A stretch of 64,000 nt of DNA, from contig JADKJC010000002.1 of NCBI GenBank assembly GCA_016722465.1, positions 882,501 through 946,500 of the forward strand. The letters are read 5' to 3'. A program made the translations under genes and the position numbers. Shown here in pieces: positions 1 to 8,481 of the stretch. The stretch comes from Chitinophagaceae bacterium (GTDB lineage Bacteria; Bacteroidota; Bacteroidia; Chitinophagales; Chitinophagaceae). The notes under the pieces were generated by a model. It was given only the letters and a program-made list of their open reading frames with translations, was not told the origin of the DNA and ran no database searches. Within the stretch, counting starts at the first letter, position 1; each line of letters begins with the position of its first letter.

Positions 1-566
1 AACACGGGCAACTTACTCACTGCATTAAAACCAAAGTAAAGCAGAAGACAGGCAAAAGTGCTGATCAAAAAAGCCACTACCGCATTGCTGGTAAAACCGC
101 TGCAGCAAAGGCTGATGGCTGCAAACACGGCGGCCAGCAAAAAAAGCCCCAGGTAACTTCCTGCAATCCCTCCAGAATCAATATTACCGGTGGCACTGAG
201 ACTTTTGATGGTAAAGATGTAAACAAAGGTTGGTACGATCACAAACAGCAGCACTACCGCTACAGACAGGTATTTCCCCGATACAATCTGCCAGCAGCTG
301 AGCGGCTTAGTCCTTAATATTTCAAATGTGCCGCTCCGGGTTTCCTCAGAAAGAGACCGCATGGTAAGGGCCGGCACCAGGAAGATGAGTATCCAGGGCG
401 CTAGTTCAAAAAATTTATCGAGGGTGGCATAGCCAAAATCAAATAGATTACTATCTTTTAATACAAATAAAAACAAGCCGTTCACCAGCAGGAACAGGAT
501 GATGGCGATATAGCCGGTAAGGTTACTGAAAAACTGGTGCAGCTCTTTCTTACAAATACTCAGCAT
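1..566 (-). CDS. gldF: Gliding-motility ABC transporter permease GldF (3'-truncated by window edge)
   Basis: Inner-membrane permease of the Gld ABC transporter linked to gliding motility and type IX secretion in Bacteroidota. Translating from the ATG at 566 gives MLSICKKELHQFFSNLTGY, then a first membrane segment, the motif TRSGTFEILRTKPLS and further hydrophobic segments including GSYLGLFFLAAVFAAISL, which is the GldF/ABC-2 permease pattern. About 188 residues are present and the frame is still open at the left edge, so the C-terminus and probably a following gldG lie outside the window. Identification rests on recognised sequence pattern, not on a search. Confidence 0.85.
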   Translation of the reverse strand, partial: MLSICKKELHQFFSNLTGYIAIILFLLVNGLFLFVLKDSNLFDFGYATLDKFFELAPWILIFLVPALTMRSLSEETRSGTFEILRTKPLSCWQIVSGKYLSVAVVLLFVIVPTFVYIFTIKSLSATGNIDSGGIAGSYLGLFLLAAVFAAISLCCSGFTSNAVVAFLISTFACLLLYFGFNAVSKLPV

Positions 567-795
567 GTTTTTTAAAATTGCTGCAATTTACTATTTAGGC
601 AGTTACAAAAAACCGGTTTCTGCTTTTGGCGGCTTTAACCGCTGAATTGTGGGTCCCTTTCCGGCACAAAAATTATTTTTAGTTTTTTTTCACATTTATG
701 CAGCGTTTAATAAAACGTCTTTGTCATAGGGTTACAAAATCATTTTATCGATTTTATATTTTTACATTAGTCGTTTACCAAAACCAACTTCTGAG

Positions 796-822
796 TCCCC
801 CGATTATTTCGGGGGATTTTTT
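796..822 (+). terminator. Rho-independent terminator-like hairpin
   Basis: Stem CCCCCGA/TCGGGGG (797-803 and 809-815) with a 5-nt loop, followed by A and six T. No gene ends just before it. It lies 45 bp upstream of the proline-rich gene, so it may end a short leader transcript or act as an attenuator. The rest of 567-866 is A+T-rich and no other gene is seen there. Confidence 0.55.
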
Positions 823-866
823 ATGGAAACAGGTTGCCTCAGCATCTCAGCCAGCAAATATTTTTT

Positions 867-1151
867 ATGAAAAAGATGATGATGCTGGCCACTGCAGGGT
901 TGCTTTCTGCACAATTAATGGCCCAGTCAAAAAAAGCAGTTGCACCTCCACCACCGCCGCCACCGCCACCCAAAATTGCAAAAGCACCACCACCCCCGCC
1001 GGCAGTTCCCTTGGAAACAGCGAAGGTAAAAGACATACCACCGCCACCCCCACCTCCGCCGCCGCCTAAACCACCAAAAGCACCGAGAAAGCCAAGAGGG
1101 AAAGCAAAATTTACACCGCCGGTTATAGTAAAAGACAAAGAAATAATATAA
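867..1151 (+). CDS. Small secreted poly-proline protein
   Basis: A 94-residue protein starting MKKMMMLATAGLLSAQLMAQ, a classical signal peptide with a likely cut after the AQ pair. The mature part is dominated by three proline runs (nine, five and ten prolines) separated by short Lys/Ala/Glu linkers, and ends with a basic KPRGKAKF segment. An upstream in-frame ATG at 834 exists, but the signal peptide favours 867. The function is unknown. The polyproline helices suggest an extended periplasmic or surface spacer or a cell-wall-interacting peptide. It is flanked by two hairpins and appears monocistronic. Confidence 0.6.
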   Translation: MKKMMMLATAGLLSAQLMAQSKKAVAPPPPPPPPPKIAKAPPPPPAVPLETAKVKDIPPPPPPPPPPKPPKAPRKPRGKAKFTPPVIVKDKEII

Positions 1152-1174
1152 CTGAATTAAATATATTCTAAAGC

Positions 1175-1202
1175 AAAGTCCCCGCTGGTTAGCGGGGACT
1201 TT
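1175..1202 (+). terminator. Terminator hairpin after the poly-proline gene
   Basis: Perfect 12-bp stem AAAGTCCCCGCT/AGCGGGGACTTT with a GGTT loop, 23 bp after the stop codon. The T tail is short. The core resembles the CCGCTGGCTAGCGG palindromes seen elsewhere in the window. Confidence 0.6.
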
Positions 1203-1225
1203 CAATAAATAAAATGAATGATCAT

Positions 1226-2110
1226 TTAACGGCCGACCTTCTTTTTATTGGCCCAGTAAACCCCTGATAATATTACCAGCAGGCAGCCAACCTGTATCCA
1301 GCCAAAATTTTCTCCAAAATATATACCCCATGCAATGGCAACAAAAGGGATTCCGTAGGTAACCATGCTGGCAAAAATACCCCCGGCCCTTTTTACCAGC
1401 ATGTAAAATAATACGGTGGCAATGGCTGTGCCGCCGATACCCAATACCATGGCAGCACCCACTCCTTTTATAAACCCGGTTTCGTGAAATGGCAGGGAAA
1501 AGAATCCGGTAAATAACAATACACCCAGCGCAGGCAGTGCATTCAATGTTAATGCTACCGAAGCAATTTGTAACGAAGGCAGGTGTGATAAATATTTTGA
1601 TACCAGGTTTACATTAAAGCCATACATCACGGTTGCCAGTATGATGAGCAAAGGATATAGCAAACCATTGCTTTCTTTAATATGCCCCCTGCTTAGTAAT
1701 AACAAAATACTGCCAGTAAAAGCAATGATGATACCGATGACTTTATTGACCGGGGGTTTCCGGGCAAAGAACAACGCTCCTGTAATGATAACGAATATCG
1801 GGGTAAGGGAATTAAGCATTCCGGCCAATGAACTGTCCATACCCTGCTCCGCATAACAAAACAGGAAGGCCGGCAACAGGCTGCCTAATACGCCCGATAA
1901 AAACACCAGTGGCAATTTATTAACCGGGATTTTACGGAAGGAGCGGAAGGCAACCGGAAGCAACACCAACCCGGCAGCAACCATCCTGATGGCGGCTATA
2001 TTGAATGGGCTGATATGATTGTCCAACCCTATTTTCATCAAGATAAAACTGCTGCCCCAGATAACTGCCAGCACCATAAATATGCACCAGTCGATAAATT
2101 TTTTACTCAC
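1226..2110 (-). CDS. EamA/DMT-family transporter
   Basis: A 294-residue protein with about ten hydrophobic segments in two homologous halves, the drug/metabolite transporter (EamA) layout. The N-terminus includes the family-typical AVIWGSSFILMKIGL and the second half has GIGGTAIATVLFYMLVKRAG. It is an inner-membrane exporter or importer of small metabolites, and the substrate cannot be inferred. Its length matches the family (about 290-300). It is a single gene convergent with the poly-proline gene. Confidence 0.85.
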   Translation of the reverse strand: MSKKFIDWCIFMVLAVIWGSSFILMKIGLDNHISPFNIAAIRMVAAGLVLLPVAFRSFRKIPVNKLPLVFLSGVLGSLLPAFLFCYAEQGMDSSLAGMLNSLTPIFVIITGALFFARKPPVNKVIGIIIAFTGSILLLLSRGHIKESNGLLYPLLIILATVMYGFNVNLVSKYLSHLPSLQIASVALTLNALPALGVLLFTGFFSLPFHETGFIKGVGAAMVLGIGGTAIATVLFYMLVKRAGGIFASMVTYGIPFVAIAWGIYFGENFGWIQVGCLLVILSGVYWANKKKVGR

Positions 2111-2291
2111 CCTGCAAAGATGTTGTTTAAAACGGGAATAATAAATTGAATGGTATTGAATCTATTCCCTTGTTTTATCCACATCAATCGTTTCAAAAAA
2201 AATAAAATGCCAAAAAATTATAATTTGACTCTATTTTTTTGTATTTATGCCGTCTTCTAAAAACACATTAAAAAACTTAAACGAATTTATT

Positions 2292-2717
2292 ATGGGAATG
2301 TTAAAAGAATTTAAAGAGTTTGCCCTTAAGGGAAACCTGGTGGATATGGCCATTGCCTTTGTAATGGGCGGCGCTTTCGGCAAAGTGGTAACAGCATTTG
2401 TAGAAAAAATGTTTGCACCCGTTACCGGCTTGATATTGGGCGGTATTGATTTGAACAGTCAGGTATGGTCACTTAGGGATGAAGTAAAAGAAGTAAAAGA
2501 TGCAACTGGTGCAGTTATCACTAAAGGGCAGGCAGGGTTAGCCATCCATTGGGGGGAATTTATCACCGCCTGTATTGATTTTATCCTTGTAGCGTTTGTA
2601 ATGTTTATGATCATTAAAGCAATGAATAAAATGAAGAAAAAACAGGCTGAAGCCCCTGCAGGCCCATCTTCAACAGATGCCCTTTTGATGGAAATCAGGG
2701 ATTCTTTAAAGAAATAA
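2292..2717 (+). CDS. mscL: Large-conductance mechanosensitive channel MscL
   Basis: A 141-residue homopentameric channel that opens under membrane tension to release solutes on hypo-osmotic shock. From the ATG at 2292 it begins MGMLKEFKEFALKGNLVDMA, the conserved amphipathic N-helix. TM1 (GGAFGKVVTAFVEKMFAPVTGL), a periplasmic loop, TM2 (FITACIDFILVAFVMFMIIKA) and a charged C-terminal helix follow. An earlier in-frame ATG at 2247 would add 15 residues not found in the family. A strong terminator follows 24 bp after the stop. Confidence 0.92.
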   Translation: MGMLKEFKEFALKGNLVDMAIAFVMGGAFGKVVTAFVEKMFAPVTGLILGGIDLNSQVWSLRDEVKEVKDATGAVITKGQAGLAIHWGEFITACIDFILVAFVMFMIIKAMNKMKKKQAEAPAGPSSTDALLMEIRDSLKK

Positions 2718-2741
2718 TTTTCATCGCAAACAACTGTATTT

Positions 2742-2778
2742 AAGCATTGCAAGTCTAAGGACTGCAATGCTTTTTTTA
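2742..2778 (+). terminator. Terminator after mscL
   Basis: Perfect 10-bp stem AAGCATTGCA/TGCAATGCTT (2742-2751 and 2763-2772) followed by a run of T. Confidence 0.85.
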
Positions 2779-2795
2779 TTAAATCAAACCAATCA

Positions 2796-3689
2796 ATGAA
2801 AAAGAAATTTTTACCGGGGATTGTAACAATGATGGCTGTTTTACAAGTAACTGCACAGGATGCTACTGTAAAAGAACTACAAAAAGCTTCCACCAAAGAA
2901 GTGAAAAGTACAGAAAAAGACGGCTGGAAAAAGAGTGGGTCTTTTATTTTGAATGTTAACCAGGGCAGCCTGTCAAACTGGGCCGGAGGCGGAGAGCAGA
3001 ACACTATGGGCATCAACGCTATCTTTAACTATGGCATCAATTTCAGAAAAGGCAAAAGCACCTGGGATAACTATTTTGACCTGGCTCTTGGGTTTCAGAA
3101 TGCCACCAGCTTTAACAGGTTTAGAAAAACAGATGACCGTATTGATATTACCAGTAAATACGGTTACCAGGTTTCAAAGCACTGGTATGCAGCAGCGTTG
3201 GTAAATTTTAACAGTCAGGCACTTACTGGATATGATTATGGTGCCGATACGAAAATCTCCAACTTCCTGGCCCCTGGCAAACTGCTTTTCTCTTTAGGTA
3301 TGGATTTCAGGCCAAACAATGATTTTTCCGTGTTTATTTCTCCAGCAACCACCCGTTGGATACTTAAAAAAGACGATGATTTTTATGCGCTAAACCTGTT
3401 TGGCGTGCCGGCAGGTAAAAAAAGTTACAATGAACTGGGGGCATATTTAACTGCCAAATACACCAGGCCAATCACAACCTGGGCTACCTATACAGGCCGG
3501 CTTGACTTATTCAGCAATTATAAAAGAAATCCTCAGAATGTGGATGTGTTTTTTACCAACTTACTGGTATTGAAATTTAATAAATGGCTGGGAAGCACCA
3601 TAAGTGTTGATTTGGTATACGATGATGATGTAATCTCAAAACTGCAGTTAAAGGAAATACTTGGATTGGGACTTACGCTCAAACTCTAA
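2796..3689 (+). CDS. DUF3078 outer-membrane-type protein, copy 1
   Basis: A 297-residue secreted protein with a signal peptide (MKKKFLPGIVTMMAVLQVTAQ). DUF3078 motifs include WKKSGSFILNVNQGSLSNWAGGGE near residue 45, repeated amphipathic aromatic-ended strands, and a closing YDDDV segment followed by a short strand to the C-terminus. The pattern is that of an outer-membrane beta-barrel. The family has no established biochemical role that I know of. It is followed by a paralogue on the same strand, which suggests a tandem duplication. Confidence 0.8.
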   Translation: MKKKFLPGIVTMMAVLQVTAQDATVKELQKASTKEVKSTEKDGWKKSGSFILNVNQGSLSNWAGGGEQNTMGINAIFNYGINFRKGKSTWDNYFDLALGFQNATSFNRFRKTDDRIDITSKYGYQVSKHWYAAALVNFNSQALTGYDYGADTKISNFLAPGKLLFSLGMDFRPNNDFSVFISPATTRWILKKDDDFYALNLFGVPAGKKSYNELGAYLTAKYTRPITTWATYTGRLDLFSNYKRNPQNVDVFFTNLLVLKFNKWLGSTISVDLVYDDDVISKLQLKEILGLGLTLKL

Positions 3690-3742
3690 AGATTTTTGGC
3701 AACGGGGAACAGGTTCTTTAAAAAAACCACTATTTTCGCAGC

Positions 3743-3770
3743 GGCTTCCAAAATCGGAAGTCGTTGTTTT
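3743..3770 (+). terminator. Weak terminator between the DUF3078 genes
   Basis: Stem CGGCTTCC/GGAAGTCG with one G-T pair and an AAAATC loop, followed by TTGTTTT. It lies shortly before the second DUF3078 gene. Confidence 0.4.
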
Positions 3771-3791
3771 ATTAACTAATACCAAACTAAC

Positions 3792-4787
3792 ATGAAAAGA
3801 ATCCTGGGTTTACTGGCTATTACACTCTTAGGACTGCAACTCAATGCACAGGATGCCTCTGTAAAAGAAATTCAAAATACGACTTCAAAAACAGTAAAGG
3901 TAGAAGAGGGTAAAAAGCCCAATAAAAACGGCTGGATACGTGGCGCTAACCTTAGTTTTGGCCTTACCCAAATTGGTAATAAAAATTGGGTTGCCGCTGG
4001 CGGAGACGAATTTTCTCTTTCCGCAGCAGCTTCACTGAACGCTTTTGCCACCAGAACATGGGGCCGCTACACCTGGGAAAATGCGCTTGATGTAAACTAC
4101 GGTTTGGTAAACACCTCTACATTAGGGGTACGCAAGGTAAACGACCGTTTGGACCTGCTGAGCAAATACAGCTACAAACCAAAAAAATGGAAAAACACCA
4201 CCCTTACTTTATTGGGTCAGTTGCGTTCTCAAATCACCAGCGGATATCAATACGACTACTTTGGAACCACAGAAAAAAGAAGGAATTCAGGCTTTTTTGC
4301 TCCTGCATACGTCATCGTTTCTCCGGGCATTGAATGGAAGCCTAATAGCTGGTTTTCTTTGTTCGGATCTCCCCTGTCTGCAAGGTGGGTAATCGTGAGC
4401 AATGGTGCCTATAGCTATGCCGGCCAGGGTGGAATTTTCAATGATCAGGAGGAAACGCCATTGGCAACACTGTATGGCGTAAATCCTGCTAAAGGTCACC
4501 GTGGTGAATTTGGTGCTTTTGTTACTGCTACCATCAAAAAAGACATCTTTAAAAACACCTCTTACTATAGCAAACTAGACCTTTATTCAAACTATATCAA
4601 GGGCCCTCAAAACGTAGATGTTTTCTGGACCAACCAGTTTAAAGTAAGGCTGGCCAAATGGTTGAATGTAAATTACCAACTGGATATGCTGTATGATGAC
4701 GATGTGAAAAATCCAAAAAATCCATCGAGCTCAATCGGCCTCCAGTTATTATCCACATTCGGGATAGGCGTTTCATTCAAAATGTAA
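3792..4787 (+). CDS. DUF3078 outer-membrane-type protein, copy 2
   Basis: A 331-residue paralogue of the preceding gene. It shares the signal peptide plus AQDASVKEIQ start, a GWIRGANLSFGLTQIGNKNWVAAGGDE block, beta-strand-rich body, the NYIKGPQNVDVFWTNQ stretch (copy 1 has NYKRNPQNVDVFFTN) and a C-terminal YDDDV element. The extra length comes from insertions in the middle loops. It is probably also an outer-membrane barrel, of unknown function. A strong terminator follows. Confidence 0.8.
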   Translation: MKRILGLLAITLLGLQLNAQDASVKEIQNTTSKTVKVEEGKKPNKNGWIRGANLSFGLTQIGNKNWVAAGGDEFSLSAAASLNAFATRTWGRYTWENALDVNYGLVNTSTLGVRKVNDRLDLLSKYSYKPKKWKNTTLTLLGQLRSQITSGYQYDYFGTTEKRRNSGFFAPAYVIVSPGIEWKPNSWFSLFGSPLSARWVIVSNGAYSYAGQGGIFNDQEETPLATLYGVNPAKGHRGEFGAFVTATIKKDIFKNTSYYSKLDLYSNYIKGPQNVDVFWTNQFKVRLAKWLNVNYQLDMLYDDDVKNPKNPSSSIGLQLLSTFGIGVSFKM

Positions 4788-4813
4788 TTCTCACTTAAGT
4801 TTTAATACATTTG

Positions 4814-4847
4814 TCCTCCCCCGCCACAAACGGGGGAGGATTTTTTT
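4814..4847 (+). terminator. Terminator after DUF3078 copy 2
   Basis: Perfect 10-bp stem TCCTCCCCCG/CGGGGGAGGA (4814-4823 and 4831-4840) followed by seven T. Because it overlaps an in-frame ATG at 4811, that codon is an unlikely start for scpA. Confidence 0.88.
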
Positions 4848-4867
4848 ATCAACTAATTTTTATCACA

Positions 4868-5668
4868 TTGAACACCACTTCTTACCAGATAAAACTAGAT
4901 CAATTTGAAGGCCCGTTTGACCTTCTCCTTTTTTTTATTGAAAGGGATGAGCTGGACATCTACAATATACCCATTACAAAAATCACCAACGATTTCCTGG
5001 ATTTTATTCACCAGGGCGAAAAACTGAACATAGAACTGAGCAGTGAGTTTATTCTCTTTATCAGCACATTAATGCGTATCAAAGCCAAAATGCTGATACC
5101 ACGTAAAGAGCTGGATGCACAGGGCAATGAAATCGACCCAAGGCAGGAACTGATCAGCAAGATACTTGAATACAAAAAATTCAAGGAAGCATCGGTCAAA
5201 TTAGCAGAAATGGAAGAAGTGCGAATGCTGATGTTTAAAAGAGGTAACCTGCAAAAAGAATTATCACAGATTGGCGAAGAAGCTGGTGAAGGAACCGAGA
5301 TACAGGCTGTTACCATGTTCAAACTGATGAAGGCTTTTGAAAAAGTGATTCAGAAACTGCACGAAAGAAACAACAAGCCGGTTCATACAGTAATTCAGTA
5401 CAACTACAGTATGGAAGAAAGCAGGGATTACATGCTCGACCACTGCCGCACCCAAAAGACCACCTCCTTTGAAAAGATATTTGAAGTGTGCCAGGATAAG
5501 ATACACGCCATTTTTCTTTTTTTAAGCCTGCTGGAATTATCACAGCAAAAATACCTGCTGATCGTTACCGGGGAAGGCAGGAACAACTTTATTGTGGAAT
5601 ACAATGAAAACAGGGAGGAAGAGGTGGACAGCAGCCTCGACTATAACGAAATGACAAGTTTTAATTAA
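4868..5668 (+). CDS. scpA: Segregation and condensation protein A
   Basis: Kleisin subunit of the SMC-ScpA-ScpB condensin that compacts and segregates the chromosome. The N-terminal YQIKLDQFEGPFDLLLFFIERDELDIYNIPI is the diagnostic ScpA start (LxxFxGPLDLLLxLI). About 266 residues follow from the TTG at 4868, within family length. I chose this TTG because the longer frame from 4811 reads through a strong terminator hairpin. The middle is acidic/helical and the C-terminal winged-helix region contains FLFLSLLELSQQKYLLI. A terminator follows the stop. ScpB is not in the window. Confidence 0.88.
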   Translation: MNTTSYQIKLDQFEGPFDLLLFFIERDELDIYNIPITKITNDFLDFIHQGEKLNIELSSEFILFISTLMRIKAKMLIPRKELDAQGNEIDPRQELISKILEYKKFKEASVKLAEMEEVRMLMFKRGNLQKELSQIGEEAGEGTEIQAVTMFKLMKAFEKVIQKLHERNNKPVHTVIQYNYSMEESRDYMLDHCRTQKTTSFEKIFEVCQDKIHAIFLFLSLLELSQQKYLLIVTGEGRNNFIVEYNENREEEVDSSLDYNEMTSFN

Positions 5669-5675
5669 CCCTACA

Positions 5676-5702
5676 ACCCCGGCAGTTCCGGGGTATTTTT
5701 TT
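5676..5702 (+). terminator. Terminator after scpA
   Basis: Perfect 7-bp stem ACCCCGG/CCGGGGT with a CAGTT loop, then A and seven T. Confidence 0.85.
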
Positions 5703-5769
5703 GCTATTCTGTCAGGTTTTTAATGATGGCAGCAATTTTGATGTTTAAACATCAATTAAAAGAAAAATC

Positions 5770-6480
5770 ATGAAAACAATATTGCACAAAGCTTCCGAAA
5801 GGGGAAGTGCCGATTATGGATGGCTGAAGCCCAACTATTATTTCAGTTTTAGCAACTATTACGATCCTCAGAAAGTTCACTTTGGTTTACTAAGGGTATT
5901 GAACGATGACTTCATTGCAGGCGGCGGCAAATTTCCAACACATCCGCATGATAACATGGAAATTGTAACCATCCCCTTTACAGGAGCTTTAGAGCATAAA
6001 GACAGTACCGGTGGTGAGGGTATTATCAAAGCTGGCGATATACAGATCATGAACGCCGGCAGTGGTGTTCAACACTCAGAAGCCAACGCCTCTGCAACCG
6101 ACCCGGTAACATTGTTCCAGGTATGGGTTTTCCCAAAAGTGAAGAATATCAAACCAAGGTACGATCAACGAACCTTTGATATCAATGACCGGAATAATCA
6201 ATGGCAGGTAGTGGTGTCACCAAGGGGAGAAGACAATGCTTTATGGATAAACCAGGATGCAAGGTTTGCTCTTACCAATTTAGCAGCCGGTAAAACGCTG
6301 GACTACAACAATGCATTCAAAGGGAATGGTGTTTTTTTAGTAGTAGTGAATGGCTCGGTTAAAATAGGCGACACTGTTTTAAATAAGAGAGATGCTTTGG
6401 GGATATATGATACAGATTCCTTCAGCATTACGGCAAGTGAAGATGCAGAGTTGCTGGCGATAGAAGTGCCGATGAACTAA
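5770..6480 (+). CDS. Pirin family protein (YhhW-like bicupin)
   Basis: A 236-residue cytoplasmic bicupin. The first cupin carries the metal-ligand motif FPTHPHDNMEI (His-x-His near residues 56-58), and a later GVQHSEAN supplies the further His and Glu ligands. The second cupin is degenerate, as is usual. Relatives such as E. coli YhhW oxidise quercetin in vitro, but the physiological substrate is generally unknown. The gene is monocistronic and convergent with the acetyltransferase, with a shared hairpin between them. Confidence 0.88.
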   Translation: MKTILHKASERGSADYGWLKPNYYFSFSNYYDPQKVHFGLLRVLNDDFIAGGGKFPTHPHDNMEIVTIPFTGALEHKDSTGGEGIIKAGDIQIMNAGSGVQHSEANASATDPVTLFQVWVFPKVKNIKPRYDQRTFDINDRNNQWQVVVSPRGEDNALWINQDARFALTNLAAGKTLDYNNAFKGNGVFLVVVNGSVKIGDTVLNKRDALGIYDTDSFSITASEDAELLAIEVPMN

Positions 6481-6489
6481 TGTAAATAT

Positions 6490-6533
6490 TAAATAAAATT
6501 AGGCCGTCTCAAAAGGCAGCCTAATTTTATTTA
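6490..6533. terminator. Bidirectional terminator between pirin and GNAT genes
   Basis: A 15-bp inverted repeat TAAATAAAATTAGGC/GCCTAATTTTATTTA with A- and T-rich flanks works for both strands. It overlaps the last codons of the minus-strand acetyltransferase. Confidence 0.8.
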
Positions 6534-7005
6534 AGAAACCTGTTCTCAGATCATCTTTTTCATACACACTATTTTCAATAGTCTGGTACTGTCCATAATT
6601 CGGTATCCTAGAATAACCGGATTTGTGGTAAAGCCGGATGGCTTCCGGCTGATTCTTCCCGGTTTCCAGTATGCAGCAATGAAAACTTAATTGCTTTGCC
6701 CAGCGTTCGAGTTCCTGCAATACTAATCCTGCAATACCTTTCCCACGGTATTGCGGTTGCACAAACATTCTTTTGATCTCTACGGTATTACCTTCGTAGT
6801 CTCTGAATGCACCACAGGCAACTACTTCATCATTCTTATAAGCCAGTACTACATTATGGATATGAACTGTTTTATTAAACTGTGCATAGAAAGCATGATC
6901 ATCCCCATCTCTTACAGCAAGGTCCTCATCCAGCAATGCCACCAGTTTTATAAAATCAGGATTGTCTGAACTTGTTCTGATCAGTTTAATCATATCATTA
7001 TTCAT
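6499..7005 (-). CDS. GNAT family N-acetyltransferase
   Basis: A 168-residue GCN5-related acetyltransferase. Motif A is VEIKRMFVQPQYRGKGIAGLVL (about residues 76-97), with the Q/RxxGxG/A acetyl-CoA loop YRGKGIA, followed by motif B ILETGKNQPEAIRLYHKSGY. The substrate is unknown. The start at 7005 gives MNNDMIKLIRT, and a second Met four codons later is an alternative. It is a single gene. Confidence 0.85.
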   Translation of the reverse strand: MNNDMIKLIRTSSDNPDFIKLVALLDEDLAVRDGDDHAFYAQFNKTVHIHNVVLAYKNDEVVACGAFRDYEGNTVEIKRMFVQPQYRGKGIAGLVLQELERWAKQLSFHCCILETGKNQPEAIRLYHKSGYSRIPNYGQYQTIENSVYEKDDLRTGFLNKIRLPFETA

Positions 7006-7093
7006 TATTTGTAAGATAAATATTTTCCGATAATTTTTTACCGGCTGCTTTTCAATTAAAGTATCTTCATACCAATTACTTTAAATATAACGT

Positions 7094-8410
7094 ATGCCGC
7101 TTGTCCTGATACTATTCATCGTGGTAGGTGTTTTAATTCTATTAACCACCAGTTTTAAAGTAAGCCCCTTTATTGCATTGATCCTTGTTTCATTGCTGGC
7201 TGGTTTCTTACTCGGCATCCCACTGGCGGGTATTGCGAAGTCAGTACAAAAAGGCATTGGAGATATGCTCGGTTCAATCCTGGTAATCTTATCTGCAGGA
7301 GCAATGATCGGCAAACTGGTGGCTGAAAGTGGCGCCGCAAAAGTAATTGCTGATAAGATCATGCAAGTGTGTGGTGAAAAATATTTGCAATGGGGTTTGA
7401 TGTTGACCGGCCTGGTTATTGGCATTCCCCTTTTTTACAATGTTGGCTTTGTGCTGGTGATCCCCATCATTTTCAGTTTGGTATACCAATATAAACTGCC
7501 TGCTGTGTATGTAGCCATTCCTATGCTGGCCTCCCTTTCGGTGGCCCATAGTTTTTTACCGCCGCATCCTTCTCCGGCATCGCTGGTTGTTACTTTTAAT
7601 GCCAGTATGGGCAAAACTTTTTTTTATGGACTCATTGTAGCGATTCCTTCCATTGTGTTAGCGGGTCCGGTATTTTCCAGGACATTAAAAAAAATAAAAA
7701 CGCCTGGGCCGATTGTAGTGGTTAGTAAAAACGAATTTGACCAGCCACTGCCAGGATTCCGGAATAGTTTGTTATCAGCCATGCTGCCAGTTTTTTTACT
7801 GGGCATCACTACACTCCTGTCATTTTTATTTGCAGCACAACCATCATTACTACAGGTCACCAGTTTTTTAAATGAGCCATCGGTACTGATGGTGCTGGCT
7901 TTGCTGATTGTAACTTATACATTGGGCATTAAGCAGGGCAAGAGCATCAAACAGATTATGCAGGTATATGAAAACGGCATTAAAGATATTGCGATGATCA
8001 TTTTGATCATTGGTGCATCGGGTGCATTGAAACAGGTACTGATTGACAGTAATGCCAGCAACGCTATTGCAGAATACTTTAAATACTTACACATTCATCC
8101 ATTGTTGCTGGGTTGGTTGATAGCAGCCATTATCAGGCTTTGCCTGGGTTCCGCAACCGTAGCAGGATTAACTACAGCAGGTATTATTGCACCAATGATG
8201 GGCAGCATGCAGGTGGATGCCAACCTGATGATACTGGCCATTGGTTCCGGCAGTGTCTTTTTTTCGCATGTAAATGATACCGGTTTCTGGATGTTTAAAG
8301 AATATTTCAATGTTTCTTTAAAAGATACTTTTCTATCCTGGTCATTGATGGAAACCATCGTATCGGTGACTGGGTTGATCGGGGTATTTTTATTGAACCT
8401 GCTGTTGTAA
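7094..8410 (+). CDS. GntP-family gluconate/sugar-acid permease
   Basis: A 438-residue inner-membrane transporter with about 12 hydrophobic segments. GntP hallmarks are an N-terminal SPFIALILVSLLAGFLLGIPL, GKLVAESGAAKVIADKI, the re-entrant HSFLPPHPSPASLV segment, and the late GSATVAGLTTAGIIAP and SHVNDTGFWMFKEYF motifs. The family moves gluconate or related hydroxy-acids by proton symport. No kinase or dehydratase gene is adjacent, so the substrate is open. A terminator follows. Confidence 0.9.
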   Translation: MPLVLILFIVVGVLILLTTSFKVSPFIALILVSLLAGFLLGIPLAGIAKSVQKGIGDMLGSILVILSAGAMIGKLVAESGAAKVIADKIMQVCGEKYLQWGLMLTGLVIGIPLFYNVGFVLVIPIIFSLVYQYKLPAVYVAIPMLASLSVAHSFLPPHPSPASLVVTFNASMGKTFFYGLIVAIPSIVLAGPVFSRTLKKIKTPGPIVVVSKNEFDQPLPGFRNSLLSAMLPVFLLGITTLLSFLFAAQPSLLQVTSFLNEPSVLMVLALLIVTYTLGIKQGKSIKQIMQVYENGIKDIAMIILIIGASGALKQVLIDSNASNAIAEYFKYLHIHPLLLGWLIAAIIRLCLGSATVAGLTTAGIIAPMMGSMQVDANLMILAIGSGSVFFSHVNDTGFWMFKEYFNVSLKDTFLSWSLMETIVSVTGLIGVFLLNLLL

Positions 8411-8435
8411 ATATATCAGCAGGCTCTGTATAAAA

Positions 8436-8466
8436 ATACCCGGCATTTGCCGGGTATCAATTTTTC
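8436..8466 (+). terminator. Terminator after gntP-like gene
   Basis: Perfect 10-bp inverted repeat ATACCCGGCA/TGCCGGGTAT followed by CAATTTTT. It also lies just past the end of the converging minus-strand gene. Confidence 0.75.
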
Positions 8467-8481
8467 AATAAGATAATATGA

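Noticed and set aside
839..1138. Glycine-rich reading frame on the minus strand
   Set aside because: It is the antisense of the proline codons of the secreted poly-proline gene; no start context or signal.
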